Assembly: GCA_030837305.1 (NCBI GenBank)
Contig: JAUPKT010000069.1
Location: 1-7,810 of the forward strand
Source: Thermodesulfobacteriota bacterium
GTDB taxonomy: Bacteria; Desulfobacterota; Desulfomonilia; Desulfomonilales; Desulfomonilaceae
Direction of reading: 5' to 3'
DNA length: 7,810 nt
Positions 1-5,966 of the stretch are shown here, in pieces. How positions within the stretch are numbered: position 1 is the first letter of the stretch; each line of letters starts with the position of its first letter. A program made the translations under genes and the position numbers. The notes below the pieces were generated by a model. It ran no database searches, had not been told where the DNA came from, and was given only the letters and a program-made list of their open reading frames with translations.

Positions 1-50
1 ACTTCAACCGTCACATTGTCCGGCAAGAATTGAACCGAAATTTTCTCCAA
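1..50 (-). CDS. Partial gene start, possibly a ferredoxin-domain (RACo/DUF4445-like) protein
   Basis: Only the first 16 codons lie in the window, reading MEKISVQFLPDNVTVE before the left edge. The proposed start is TTG at 50-48 on the minus strand. A good Shine-Dalgarno (GGAGG) lies 6 nt upstream of it. The phrase VQFLPDNVTVEV resembles the opening beta-hairpin of 2Fe-2S ferredoxin domains found at the N-terminus of ASKHA-type reductive activators of corrinoid proteins (DUF4445/RACo family), which often begin with a strand, FLPDG and another strand. That assignment rests on very few residues and is a guess. The same frame stays open upstream to a TAA at 128-126, so a start further upstream cannot be formally excluded, but no ATG or GTG lies in frame there. 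Confidence 0.35.
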   Translation of the reverse strand, partial: MEKISVQFLPDNVTVE

Positions 51-213
51 CTTCCGCCTCCAAATTTGCGAAAGATCATCTACAAGTCTTTGCTTAAAAG
101 GTTTGGTGAACTCATGAGACCCGACTTATCGCAACGACACCGCATAGGGGTGGTTGCGAATCGAAAAGACCTCGCAGTCCAATCCAACCAGTATGTTTAA
201 CATTTCTCTCTAA
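51..213 (-). other. Structured 5' leader with a short open frame upstream of the left-edge gene
   Basis: Between the proposed promoter (220-247) and the proposed TTG start at 50 there are about 160 transcribed bases on the minus strand. They contain an open frame of 25 codons from ATG 203 to TAA 126 (MLNILVGLDCEVFSIRNHPY... ending AVSLR). After that single stop, the same frame stays open into the left-edge gene. The frame has only a weak ribosome site (GAGAG two bases before the ATG). Its last codons coincide with the inverted repeat at 129-159. This could be a leader peptide, a cis-regulatory RNA, or the remains of a longer N-terminus broken by one stop codon. Bases 204-341 otherwise hold no gene on either strand. 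Confidence 0.25.
129..159. repeat. Imperfect inverted repeat, 11-bp stem
   Basis: The arms are TCGCAAC (129-135) plus CACC (138-141) against GGTG (149-152) plus GTTGCGA (153-159). There is a two-base bulge at 136-137 and a seven-base loop. All eleven pairs are Watson-Crick. No T-run follows on either strand, so it is not a standard intrinsic terminator. It sits inside the proposed minus-strand leader and ends next to the stop codon of the short frame there. As RNA it would be a stable hairpin; as DNA it could be an operator. Confidence 0.5.
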
Positions 214-219
214 AGCTGT

Positions 220-247
220 ATATTAGCATTTAGCTTTCTTTTTTCAA
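220..247 (-). promoter_or_regulatory. Possible sigma70 promoter reading left
   Basis: On the minus strand, TTGAAA (247-242) is followed after 16 bases by TAATAT (225-220). The first matches the -35 consensus at five of six positions, the second matches the -10 consensus at four of six. Transcription would start near 213 and run through the leader into the left-edge gene. The stretch is AT-rich, so a chance match is possible. Confidence 0.35.
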
Positions 248-341
248 AATTTTTCAGACAAAGTAGTGATCAATTTGCACTCTCAACGGTCAACATCCAG
301 CGAAGGTAGGAGAGACGTCGAAATTCAAAGGAGAGGTCTGT

Positions 342-983
342 GTGAGTCTTCTGATATGCGAGATATTTAAGAGCATTCAAGGAGAGTCCACCTTCGTAGG
401 TTTGCCGTGTGTCTTCGTACGCCTCAGTGGGTGCAATCTGAACTGCACCTACTGTGATACGGGGTACGCAAAATCTGAGGGATACGAGCTTGACTTGTCC
501 CGAATCGCAGACACAGTGAAGACACTTGGCGTTCGTCTGGTAGAAATAACGGGTGGTGAGCCCCTTATTCAGGAGGAGACTCCCTTATTGGCCGAAATGT
601 TGTCCCGCGAGGGCTACCTCGTACTCGTTGAAACAAATGGCTCCCTCGACATATCGGTTTTGCCCGAGGGCGTAGTAAGGATCATGGATATCAAGTGTCC
701 CTCCAGCGGCGAATCCCATTCCAACCGTTGGGAAAACTTGGATTTCATAAGGCCGGGTGACGAGATCAAGTTTGTTGTTTGTGACAGATTGGATTACGAG
801 TGGGCCGCAAGAGTTATAATGAAAGAGTTGGTGAAATTTTCCAATACTATCCTCATATCTCCGGTCTATGGTCAATTGGCCCCACAAGAACTTGCCCAAT
901 GGATTCTGGAAGACAATCTGGATGTGAGATTGCAGGTTCAGGTGCATAAGTATATTTGGTCCCCTCATGCACGTGGGGTATGA
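342..983 (+). CDS. queE: 7-carboxy-7-deazaguanine synthase (radical SAM, queuosine pathway)
   Basis: QueE converts 6-carboxytetrahydropterin to 7-carboxy-7-deazaguanine in the cytoplasm, the ring-contraction step towards preQ0 and queuosine. The 213-residue protein has the family's usual length and begins with the typical EIFKSIQGES segment (7-16), which contributes to substrate binding. The radical-SAM cluster motif CNLNCTYC has its three cysteines at 31, 35 and 38, in the CxxxCxxC spacing. ITGGEPL (69-75) is the SAM-binding GGE motif, ETNGS (97-101) and DIKCPSSGE (116-124) are family signatures, and the C-terminus carries the expected QVHKYIW. The start is GTG at 342, with GGAG eight bases upstream (330-333). 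No queC, queD or queF is in the window. The gene is convergent to cpoB and separated from it by the Q-rich gene. It looks intact. Confidence 0.95.
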   Translation: MSLLICEIFKSIQGESTFVGLPCVFVRLSGCNLNCTYCDTGYAKSEGYELDLSRIADTVKTLGVRLVEITGGEPLIQEETPLLAEMLSREGYLVLVETNGSLDISVLPEGVVRIMDIKCPSSGESHSNRWENLDFIRPGDEIKFVVCDRLDYEWAARVIMKELVKFSNTILISPVYGQLAPQELAQWILEDNLDVRLQVQVHKYIWSPHARGV

Positions 984-1041
984 TACTGATTTTTGTCCGA
1001 GAGTCCTGTCAGGATCGCTTGGGTCGCAATGATCGGACTTC

Positions 1042-1070
1042 TTGACCAACGTGCTAAAATACAATATAAT
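1042..1070 (+). promoter_or_regulatory. Near-consensus sigma70 promoter for the Q-rich secreted protein
   Basis: TTGACC (1042-1047) is followed after exactly 17 bases by a perfect TATAAT (1065-1070). This is 11 of 12 consensus positions at optimal spacing, the best promoter in the window. The start point would be near 1077, leaving a leader of about 40 nt before the ATG at 1119. It separates transcription of the downstream gene from queE and suggests high constitutive expression. Confidence 0.75.
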
Positions 1071-1118
1071 TACTATAAGAACAGGTTTATAAACCTTGCA
1101 TAGGTGGAGGAAATCCCC

Positions 1119-1739
1119 ATGAAAAAGATTACGGCACTTATCACGTTGGTTCTTTGTCCAGTGCTGATAACTCCGGGCCATTGCTTCATAGACTACCTAT
1201 TTGGCGGCTCAGCCATGAGTGACTCGATAGGCAACAATGTAGTAGGGGACTTGAGAGCCTGGTGGACCGGAAATCCGGTATACAATTTTAATCCCTATTA
1301 CAGCGGCAATAATCAAGGAATGCCTGCGCAAAACCCCAATCAGGGGGGCAACTTTCAGCAGATGCCGCAGCAGTTCTCCGGGCAAGCGAACCAGCAGCCC
1401 AGCGTGACCTACTATCCACCGCAAGGGCAGCAGCAATATGGCTACCCCCAGGGACAAGCGATGCAGGCTCCGCCTCAAATGCAACAGCAATATCAGCAAA
1501 TGCCGCCTCAAGGGCAACAGCAATATCAGCAGATGCCGCCTCAGTATCAACAAATGCCTCAGCAGGCATACCAAATGCCCGCACCCCCTGCCCAGGGACA
1601 ATACTATCCCCAAGAGCAGTATCAAGGGCCTCCCCAAGGATATGGATACGGCCAAGGTCCTCAAGGCTACGACCAGCAGGGACCTCCTCCTGGGGGCAGA
1701 TTCCAGACATACCAATACGAACATGAAGCGTCCGACTAA
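1119..1739 (+). CDS. Secreted low-complexity Q/P/Y/G-rich protein, function unknown
   Basis: I do not recognise this 206-residue protein. The chosen start is ATG 1119, with GGAGG eight bases upstream (1106-1110); a GTG at 1104 is in frame but lies inside that ribosome site. Residues 1-22 form a classical export signal: two lysines, a hydrophobic core, then PGHC. The cysteine lacks a good lipobox, so signal peptidase I cleavage is more likely than lipidation. Residues 23-62 are ordinary sequence with DLRAWWTGNPVYNFNPYY, a possible short conserved head. From about 63 to 197 the chain is almost entirely Gln, Pro, Tyr, Gly and Met, with QQQYQQMPPQ repeated at 122 and 133. The tail FQTYQYEHEASD is acidic. 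It has no membrane segment beyond the signal and is probably disordered. It ends 18 bp from the convergent cpoB. A surface, wall-associated or adhesive role is possible but unproven. Confidence 0.8.
   Translation: MKKITALITLVLCPVLITPGHCFIDYLFGGSAMSDSIGNNVVGDLRAWWTGNPVYNFNPYYSGNNQGMPAQNPNQGGNFQQMPQQFSGQANQQPSVTYYPPQGQQQYGYPQGQAMQAPPQMQQQYQQMPPQGQQQYQQMPPQYQQMPQQAYQMPAPPAQGQYYPQEQYQGPPQGYGYGQGPQGYDQQGPPPGGRFQTYQYEHEASD
1481..1561 (+). repeat. Tandem 33-bp coding repeat with a degenerate third copy
   Basis: The first 30 bases of the unit starting at 1481 recur at 1514 with one mismatch, giving a 33-bp period (11 codons) that encodes QQQYQQMPPQ plus one residue. A shortened, diverged third copy follows at 1545-1561 and encodes YQQMPQ. 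The high DNA identity of the first two copies points to recent duplication rather than protein-level selection alone. The tract could vary in length between strains. Confidence 0.8.
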
Positions 1740-1757
1740 AGAAATGCTCTCACGAGA

Positions 1758-2636
1758 TTAATTGGTCTGGGGAAGACTTTTCAGACGAGTGGTTGCGATG
1801 CGGGCCTGAGCCGAATGCGGGTGATCGGTTAGTATTTTCTGGAAGATAATGCGGGCTGACCGATTGTCTCCCATTTTTTCAAATGCTTGGGCCTGACGAA
1901 GGAGGCTGTTGAGTTCTTTCTTGGACCCTGGAAATTCCTTGATGACGCGGTCAAATTGAAGCACCGCTTCATCGAACCTGCCCTGGGCGAATCGGGTTTC
2001 CCCCATCCAGTACACGGCATTCTGTGACAGTTCACTTTTTGGAAACTTTGCCAGAAACGCCTCGAAGAGCCGCACCGCCTGGTCGAAATCCCCGTTTTTA
2101 TAGGCTGCGTAGGCATCTCGGTAGGCTTTCTCCTCGGGATTCTGTGGGGGATTCACCAGTTCCAAAGGTTGTTGGCTTGACTGAGTTCCGCTGGAGGCTA
2201 CTCGTTCATTCTTTGGTTGATCGAGCGTCCCTTGGGGCTGCCCTGCTGCCGACTGCCCCGGCTGAGGAGACGGCGTTCGAGGATTGAGGGAAACGTTCGG
2301 TTCAATACCGAGCTGGCGCTCGATAAAAGCGACACGCTCTTGGAGGTGTTTCAACTGGGATTCCCCGACGCCTGCAGCCTGTTGCCTTTCCAGAAGGTCC
2401 CTGAGTTTCTGAACTTCTTGCTCCATCTCCAGTATCCTGGCTGCCAAATGGGCAGATCCAGGGGCGGGTTCCATGGCGCCATAGGAATTCGCCGGCTTCA
2501 CGTAAGGCAGGCTTGGATCTCCCTGTCGAGTCAAACAGCCTGAAGGGAAAACCAAAACCGCAACGAGAAAGCACGGTAACCACAGGATTGGTTTTTTCCC
2601 CCTATCACACCCATGTTGAGGCTGAATGAGGCGCAT
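1758..2636 (-). CDS. cpoB: Cell division coordinator CpoB (YbgF), TPR protein of the Tol-Pal system
   Basis: CpoB acts in the periplasm, where the family links Tol-Pal activity and outer-membrane constriction to septal peptidoglycan synthesis. The 292-residue reading begins at ATG 2636, ten bases after the pal stop. A longer frame reaches 2699 but would overlap pal by more than 50 bases and push the signal far inward. The ribosome site is weak, so coupling to pal is likely. Residues 17-33 are hydrophobic and followed by Cys34 in PSGC, an imperfect lipobox, so it could be a lipoprotein rather than the soluble form known in E. coli. Residues 64-109 form a heptad-like coiled coil, matching the family's trimerisation segment. 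A Q/P/S-rich linker follows at 111-167. About three TPR units fill 170-285, with the typical YRDAYAAYKNGDFDQAV opening. It is the last gene of the operon; no terminator is visible in the 18-bp gap to the convergent gene. Confidence 0.9.
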   Translation of the reverse strand: MRLIQPQHGCDRGKKPILWLPCFLVAVLVFPSGCLTRQGDPSLPYVKPANSYGAMEPAPGSAHLAARILEMEQEVQKLRDLLERQQAAGVGESQLKHLQERVAFIERQLGIEPNVSLNPRTPSPQPGQSAAGQPQGTLDQPKNERVASSGTQSSQQPLELVNPPQNPEEKAYRDAYAAYKNGDFDQAVRLFEAFLAKFPKSELSQNAVYWMGETRFAQGRFDEAVLQFDRVIKEFPGSKKELNSLLRQAQAFEKMGDNRSARIIFQKILTDHPHSAQARIATTRLKSLPQTN

Positions 2637-2646
2637 CAGTTTATAC

Positions 2647-3144
2647 TCATCCGGAAACACGGAGAAATACGCGGCGGTTCTTGGCCCAGGCCTGCTCATT
2701 ATGCGCGGGGTCCACGGGACATTCCGAACCGTAGGATACGGTGGTGATCCTGTTTGGGGCCACTCCGAGACTCAGGAGGTAATCCATGACCGACCTGGCT
2801 CTTCGTTCCCCCAATGCCAGGTTATATTCCGCAGTGCCTCGCTCGTCACAATGCCCCTCTGCCGTGACGTTCATGTGAGGAACGCGACGCAAGAGATCAG
2901 CATTATATTGGAGGGCTGCTTGAGCTTCCTGAGTCAAGCTGAACCGGTCGAATTCAAAGTAAACCACTTTGAGTTCGGCCTGAATTCTCTGCAACTCCTG
3001 CTCAGCAATTTGGCCGGCACCAAAGGGTACTGCCGGCCCCTGGACTGCGGCATCCGGTTTCACGACTTTACGCGAACAACCCGAAAGCACGACAAATAAT
3101 AAAATGAACACTATGGTTGCATGGAGCACGTAGCGCCCTGACAT
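2647..3144 (-). CDS. pal: Peptidoglycan-associated outer-membrane lipoprotein Pal
   Basis: Pal ties the outer membrane to peptidoglycan and is the cargo moved by the Tol motor to division sites. The start is ATG 3144, with GGAG nine bases upstream; an in-frame start at 3204 would sit inside tolB. The protein has 165 residues. A strong hydrophobic signal ends in a perfect lipobox LSGC with the acylated Cys at 23. The linker to about 57 is short. An OmpA-like domain fills 60-163, opening with VVYFEFDR. The diaminopimelate-binding core is GHCDERGTAEYN (97-108). Asp100 and Arg115 sit 15 residues apart, as do the two peptide-binding residues of OmpA (Asp271 and Arg286 in E. coli). SYGSECP and NRRVFL close the domain as usual. 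It lies 38 bp after tolB and 10 bp before cpoB, so the three are very likely cotranscribed. Confidence 0.97.
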   Translation of the reverse strand: MSGRYVLHATIVFILLFVVLSGCSRKVVKPDAAVQGPAVPFGAGQIAEQELQRIQAELKVVYFEFDRFSLTQEAQAALQYNADLLRRVPHMNVTAEGHCDERGTAEYNLALGERRARSVMDYLLSLGVAPNRITTVSYGSECPVDPAHNEQAWAKNRRVFLRVSG

Positions 3145-3182
3145 GGAGTTCTTCTCCTTTCGCCCCGACCTCTGAACCGATC

Positions 3183-4466
3183 CTATTGATAATTTCGTGA
3201 CCAAGCTGGGGCCTTGCCCGGAATCCTTGAAACCGGGACTTGTATCCGACCATGAGCATCCATGACGTATATGAGCTTTTGACCCTTTCGATTGGAGCTG
3301 AAAGCAATCATTCGTCCATCAGGAGACCATGCGGGCTCTTGATTTGATCCGGTATCAGTCAAGATGCGAAAATCTGTTCCGTCAAGTTTCATGGTGCATA
3401 TCTGAAAACGACCGTCGATCCTGGCAGTGAATGCAATACAATCCCCTCTGGGGGACCAATCAGGATCGGTATTGTAATTGCTCTGAAACGTGAGTCTTCG
3501 CGGCTGACCGCCATTCACCGCAACTACGTATATTTGGGGGCTTCCAGCCTGGTCGGACACGAATGCTATGGCCGACCCGTCCGGCGACCACGTGGGTGAA
3601 ATATCATTTCCCCTGCCACTAGTCAATCTTTTTATTATATGACCTTCAATAGTTAGCTCATATATCTGAGGTATTCCTTGAAAACTCATGGACGCAGCCA
3701 AAGTCTGACCGTTCGGCGAGAACCGGCCCGAAGCATTCAGGCCGGGTTTCGTCGATACCGGACGGCCCTGTCTGGCAAAGATGTCCCATAACCACAAGTC
3801 GGGTTTATTGTGCAGATAGGTCGTAAACAGGAGAGAGCGCCCATCGGGAGACCAGTCGGGGGAAAGATTTATGGTACGATTTGACGTTGCCTGTGTCAGA
3901 TTATGACCGTCAAAGTCCATAAAATAGATTTCTCGGGAAGGAGCCTCTCCGGCAAAGGCGATTCTCGACGAAAAACAACCGAGCACATTGGTAAGGCGTT
4001 CCATCACCAAATCGCCGAATCGGTGGATCATGCGCCGATGATCCTGTGCTTTTCCCCTAAATCGTTTTCCAAGCTCTACACGCCGCAGCGGGACGTCGTA
4101 GAGTCGGGCTTCCAAGACAAGCTCATCGCCTGATATATGGAAGCTCGCCGCTGCCAACGCCTGGACGCCGAGTCGTGACCAGTGGTCAAAATCCGGGTCC
4201 CCGCCGGTGATTATCGGGAAGTTCTGCGATTCTACGATCTGAAACAATCCGGTCATTGCAAGATCGTTTTTCAGAATAGCTGCCAAATCCCGACCGTGTA
4301 AGGGTGTGGAAGAGTCCGAAACAAAGTCGGGTATTGCGATGGGCATTTTGTCGAGATTTGGATTCTCTACGTCTATGACCAGTTTGGAGCTGCAAGGGGA
4401 CTCCCATGCAATGATGGCTACCAATGACAAGAGGGAGGCCCACCAACGGATGCCACGGCCGGTCAT
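3183..4466 (-). CDS. tolB: Tol-Pal system periplasmic beta-propeller protein TolB
   Basis: TolB binds TolA or Pal alternately in the periplasm and thereby controls whether Pal is free to bind peptidoglycan. From ATG 4466 (AGAGG eight bases upstream) it has 427 residues, the usual length; an in-frame GTG at 4577 would add 37 residues ahead of the signal. Residues 1-27 are a signal peptide. KLVIDVENPN is likely the mature N-terminus, the flexible stretch that binds TolA in the family, and it is followed by the typical PIAIPDF. The N-terminal alpha/beta domain runs to about 165. The propeller repeats are marked by WSPDG at 205, FSPNG at 249, WSPDG at 293, WSPRG at 337, WSPDG at 380 and a final PAWS at 420. 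A gap of 134 bp, unusually wide for this operon, separates it from tolA. Confidence 0.97.
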   Translation of the reverse strand: MTGRGIRWWASLLSLVAIIAWESPCSSKLVIDVENPNLDKMPIAIPDFVSDSSTPLHGRDLAAILKNDLAMTGLFQIVESQNFPIITGGDPDFDHWSRLGVQALAAASFHISGDELVLEARLYDVPLRRVELGKRFRGKAQDHRRMIHRFGDLVMERLTNVLGCFSSRIAFAGEAPSREIYFMDFDGHNLTQATSNRTINLSPDWSPDGRSLLFTTYLHNKPDLWLWDIFARQGRPVSTKPGLNASGRFSPNGQTLAASMSFQGIPQIYELTIEGHIIKRLTSGRGNDISPTWSPDGSAIAFVSDQAGSPQIYVVAVNGGQPRRLTFQSNYNTDPDWSPRGDCIAFTARIDGRFQICTMKLDGTDFRILTDTGSNQEPAWSPDGRMIAFSSNRKGQKLIYVMDAHGRIQVPVSRIPGKAPAWSRNYQ

Positions 4467-4551
4467 AGTCCGGACCTCTGATTTCCCATGGTGCGTGAAT
4501 GGAGGAGAGAGAACAGCGAGAAATCGTGAAATATGCCGGGACCTTGATCTG

Positions 4552-4565
4552 ATAAAACGTTTTAT
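4552..4565. repeat. Perfect 14-bp palindrome in the tolA-tolB gap
   Basis: ATAAAACGTTTTAT is fully self-complementary. It lies in the non-coding space between the tolA stop (4601) and the tolB start (4466), the only gap above 60 bp within the operon. It could be a binding site for a dimeric regulator or part of an untranslated leader. AT-rich palindromes of this size arise occasionally by chance, and no clear promoter was found around it. Confidence 0.5.
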
Positions 4566-4600
4566 GTGGATACACACTGTCTAGTCACACCAGCCTGATT

Positions 4601-5476
4601 CTATTGCATGCCTACCGGCGAAAATCGCAGAGCCAATCCGCCCGCCTGTCGAATCCTCTCTCGGATCTCCGGCGGCACAGGAGGAAACGGAGAGGCCTGG
4701 AATACGGCCCTCATGGCCGATCGGTCAAACAAAGGGTCTCCCGACGTCTCGTCCACGGTCGCGTCAATGAGTCTTCCATCGTCTGATAGCCGGACTCCGA
4801 TAATTGCGAACCTTTCTGCTGTGCGGTTATCTCCGAATACCGACCAATTGGAATTGACCCGACCTCTCACGTCCTGGAACCACCGGAGCAACTCTTGATT
4901 GACCCCTTGTCTCCCGTTTCCTGATCCGGCCGTCCCTGTGAATGGCTGACGCTGTTGAGCGGCGGACTGCTGCTCGCTTCTCCTGGCCTCCACGTCTTGT
5001 TTTAAGGCAGCTAAGCGTTGTTCCAGAAACTCTTTTGAGTCTGATTTCTTTTGAGCAGTTTGCTGATCCGGTTTCTTGACGGGCTGCGGTTTTGGGGATT
5101 CCACTCTCTGGGGCTGCTTTTTCCTCTTTGCCAGAGGAATGATTTCTTTGGTCGTAAGGTCGGACATTCTGTGTTCCAAAACTTCGCGAGGACTTTCAGA
5201 TGCTACAGGAGCACTCTCCGCGGTCGTCGTTTCGATGACTTCTTCTTTCTCCTGCATCTTCACAGGGCCTCGTGCCATGACTTCGGCGGGGGGCCTCAAT
5301 CCGGGCTCTTCTATCAGGCTCACTTTGCTCACACCTTCCGCTTGTGGTATGGACCGGCCCACGGAAGTCAAGGAAAGTGTAAAAAGGGCGAAAAAGAGCA
5401 CGAAGTGAACGGATACCGACAATGCGAGCATACCCGGTGAAGCGGCATCAACACGCTCGAGAGAGAGAAAACTCAT
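4601..5476 (-). CDS. tolA: Tol-Pal energy-transducing protein TolA (TonB/TolA family)
   Basis: TolA is anchored in the inner membrane by TolQR and reaches across the periplasm to TolB and Pal. The 291-residue protein has one membrane segment at about 16-38. This segment contains Ser20 and His24 in the SxxxH arrangement that TonB and TolA use to couple to their motor. A charged, Pro/Lys/Gln-rich stretch (45-150) and a helical segment with EFLEQRLAALKQDVEARRSE (about 148-168) form the periplasmic spacer. A TonB/TolA C-terminal domain fills about 190-288: LLRWFQDVRGRVNSNW, then the strand pair around VRLSDDGRL and SGDPLFDRSAMRAV, then FPPVP. The spacer is much shorter than in the 421-residue E. 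coli TolA. The ATG overlaps the tolR stop as ATGA, indicating translational coupling. Its position between tolR and tolB supports TolA over TonB. Confidence 0.92.
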   Translation of the reverse strand: MSFLSLERVDAASPGMLALSVSVHFVLFFALFTLSLTSVGRSIPQAEGVSKVSLIEEPGLRPPAEVMARGPVKMQEKEEVIETTTAESAPVASESPREVLEHRMSDLTTKEIIPLAKRKKQPQRVESPKPQPVKKPDQQTAQKKSDSKEFLEQRLAALKQDVEARRSEQQSAAQQRQPFTGTAGSGNGRQGVNQELLRWFQDVRGRVNSNWSVFGDNRTAERFAIIGVRLSDDGRLIDATVDETSGDPLFDRSAMRAVFQASPFPPVPPEIRERIRQAGGLALRFSPVGMQ

Positions 5477-5907
5477 TTTGTCCCGGAACCATCCTGTTTC
5501 GGAGTGGTTATCATGCCAAGATTGGCAATCCCTGCCCCTTTCAGAGCCGCCATGATCCTCACCACCGTCCCGTAAGGAACCGACTTGTCGGCTCTCAAAT
5601 ATACCTCCCGGGAAGGATTCTCTTTGGTAGCCTCCATGATTTTATCCGGCAGGGTTTCTTCCTGGACGGGTGCGTCGTTGAGGAACACACTGCCGTTGTC
5701 GGATACCGATATTACGAGAGGCGTTTTTTCCTGTTCCTTCTCAAGGGGCGTTCCTTTTGCCTGGGGTAATTCAACCGTTACACCCTCTTGCATCATGGGC
5801 GCAGTCACCATGAAGATGATGAGCAGCACGAGCATGACGTCGACCAATGGGGTGACGTTGATTTCAGACATCGCCGTCTTTTGCGATTGATTCATACTAA
5901 AAGCCAT
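5473..5907 (-). CDS. tolR: Tol-Pal motor stator protein TolR (ExbD/TolR family)
   Basis: TolR forms the dimer inside the TolQ pentamer, and together they use the proton gradient to drive TolA. The 144-residue length is typical. The N-terminus NQSQKTAMSEINVTPLVDVM is characteristic of the ExbD/TolR family. A single membrane helix follows at about 20-39, with Asp23 at its cytoplasmic entry in PLVDVMLVLL, the residue that carries protons in the family. The periplasmic domain (45-144) shows VELPQA, PLVISVSDNGSVFLND and VYLRADKSVPYGTVVRIMAALKGAGI, all expected. ATG 5907 is preceded by an AGGGA ribosome site. It lies 59 bp after tolQ and overlaps tolA by four bases. Confidence 0.97.
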   Translation of the reverse strand: MAFSMNQSQKTAMSEINVTPLVDVMLVLLIIFMVTAPMMQEGVTVELPQAKGTPLEKEQEKTPLVISVSDNGSVFLNDAPVQEETLPDKIMEATKENPSREVYLRADKSVPYGTVVRIMAALKGAGIANLGMITTPKQDGSGTK

Positions 5908-5966
5908 ACCGAGATCCCTTCAGAGTCATTTGTGCCGTTCTTGAAACATTACGCTCGCCGCCAACT

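Noticed and set aside
204..341. preQ1 riboswitch or clear promoter upstream of queE
   Set aside because: I searched by eye for the short preQ1 stem with its A-rich tail and for -35/-10 pairs on the plus strand. Nothing convincing was found, only AT-rich sequence.
960..1040. Possible intrinsic terminator after queE
   Set aside because: A CCCC/GGGG pair at 961-977 has a ten-base loop and only a distant T-run. The dyad TCCTG-T-CAGGA has a loop too small for RNA, and the outer GTCCGA/TCGGAC arms (995-1000, 1033-1038) are far apart. None makes a convincing terminator.
585..1181. Minus-strand frame of 198 codons overlapping queE
   Set aside because: It lies antisense to a clearly functional queE, has no recognisable domain, and its start lies within the unrelated downstream gene.
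1209..1724. Long open frames on the minus strand (and another plus frame) across the Q-rich gene
   Set aside because: They arise from the repetitive, stop-poor Gln/Pro codons. The translations are Leu/Arg/His-rich without ribosome sites or domains, while the plus frame from 1119 has a signal peptide, ribosome site and promoter.
1740..1757. Bidirectional terminator in the convergent gap
   Set aside because: The gap is only 18 bp with no inverted repeat or T-run pair.
2637..2699. Upstream start of cpoB at 2699 overlapping pal
   Set aside because: It would place 21 charged and polar residues before an already complete signal peptide and overlap pal by over 50 bases; ATG 2636 fits the operon spacing.
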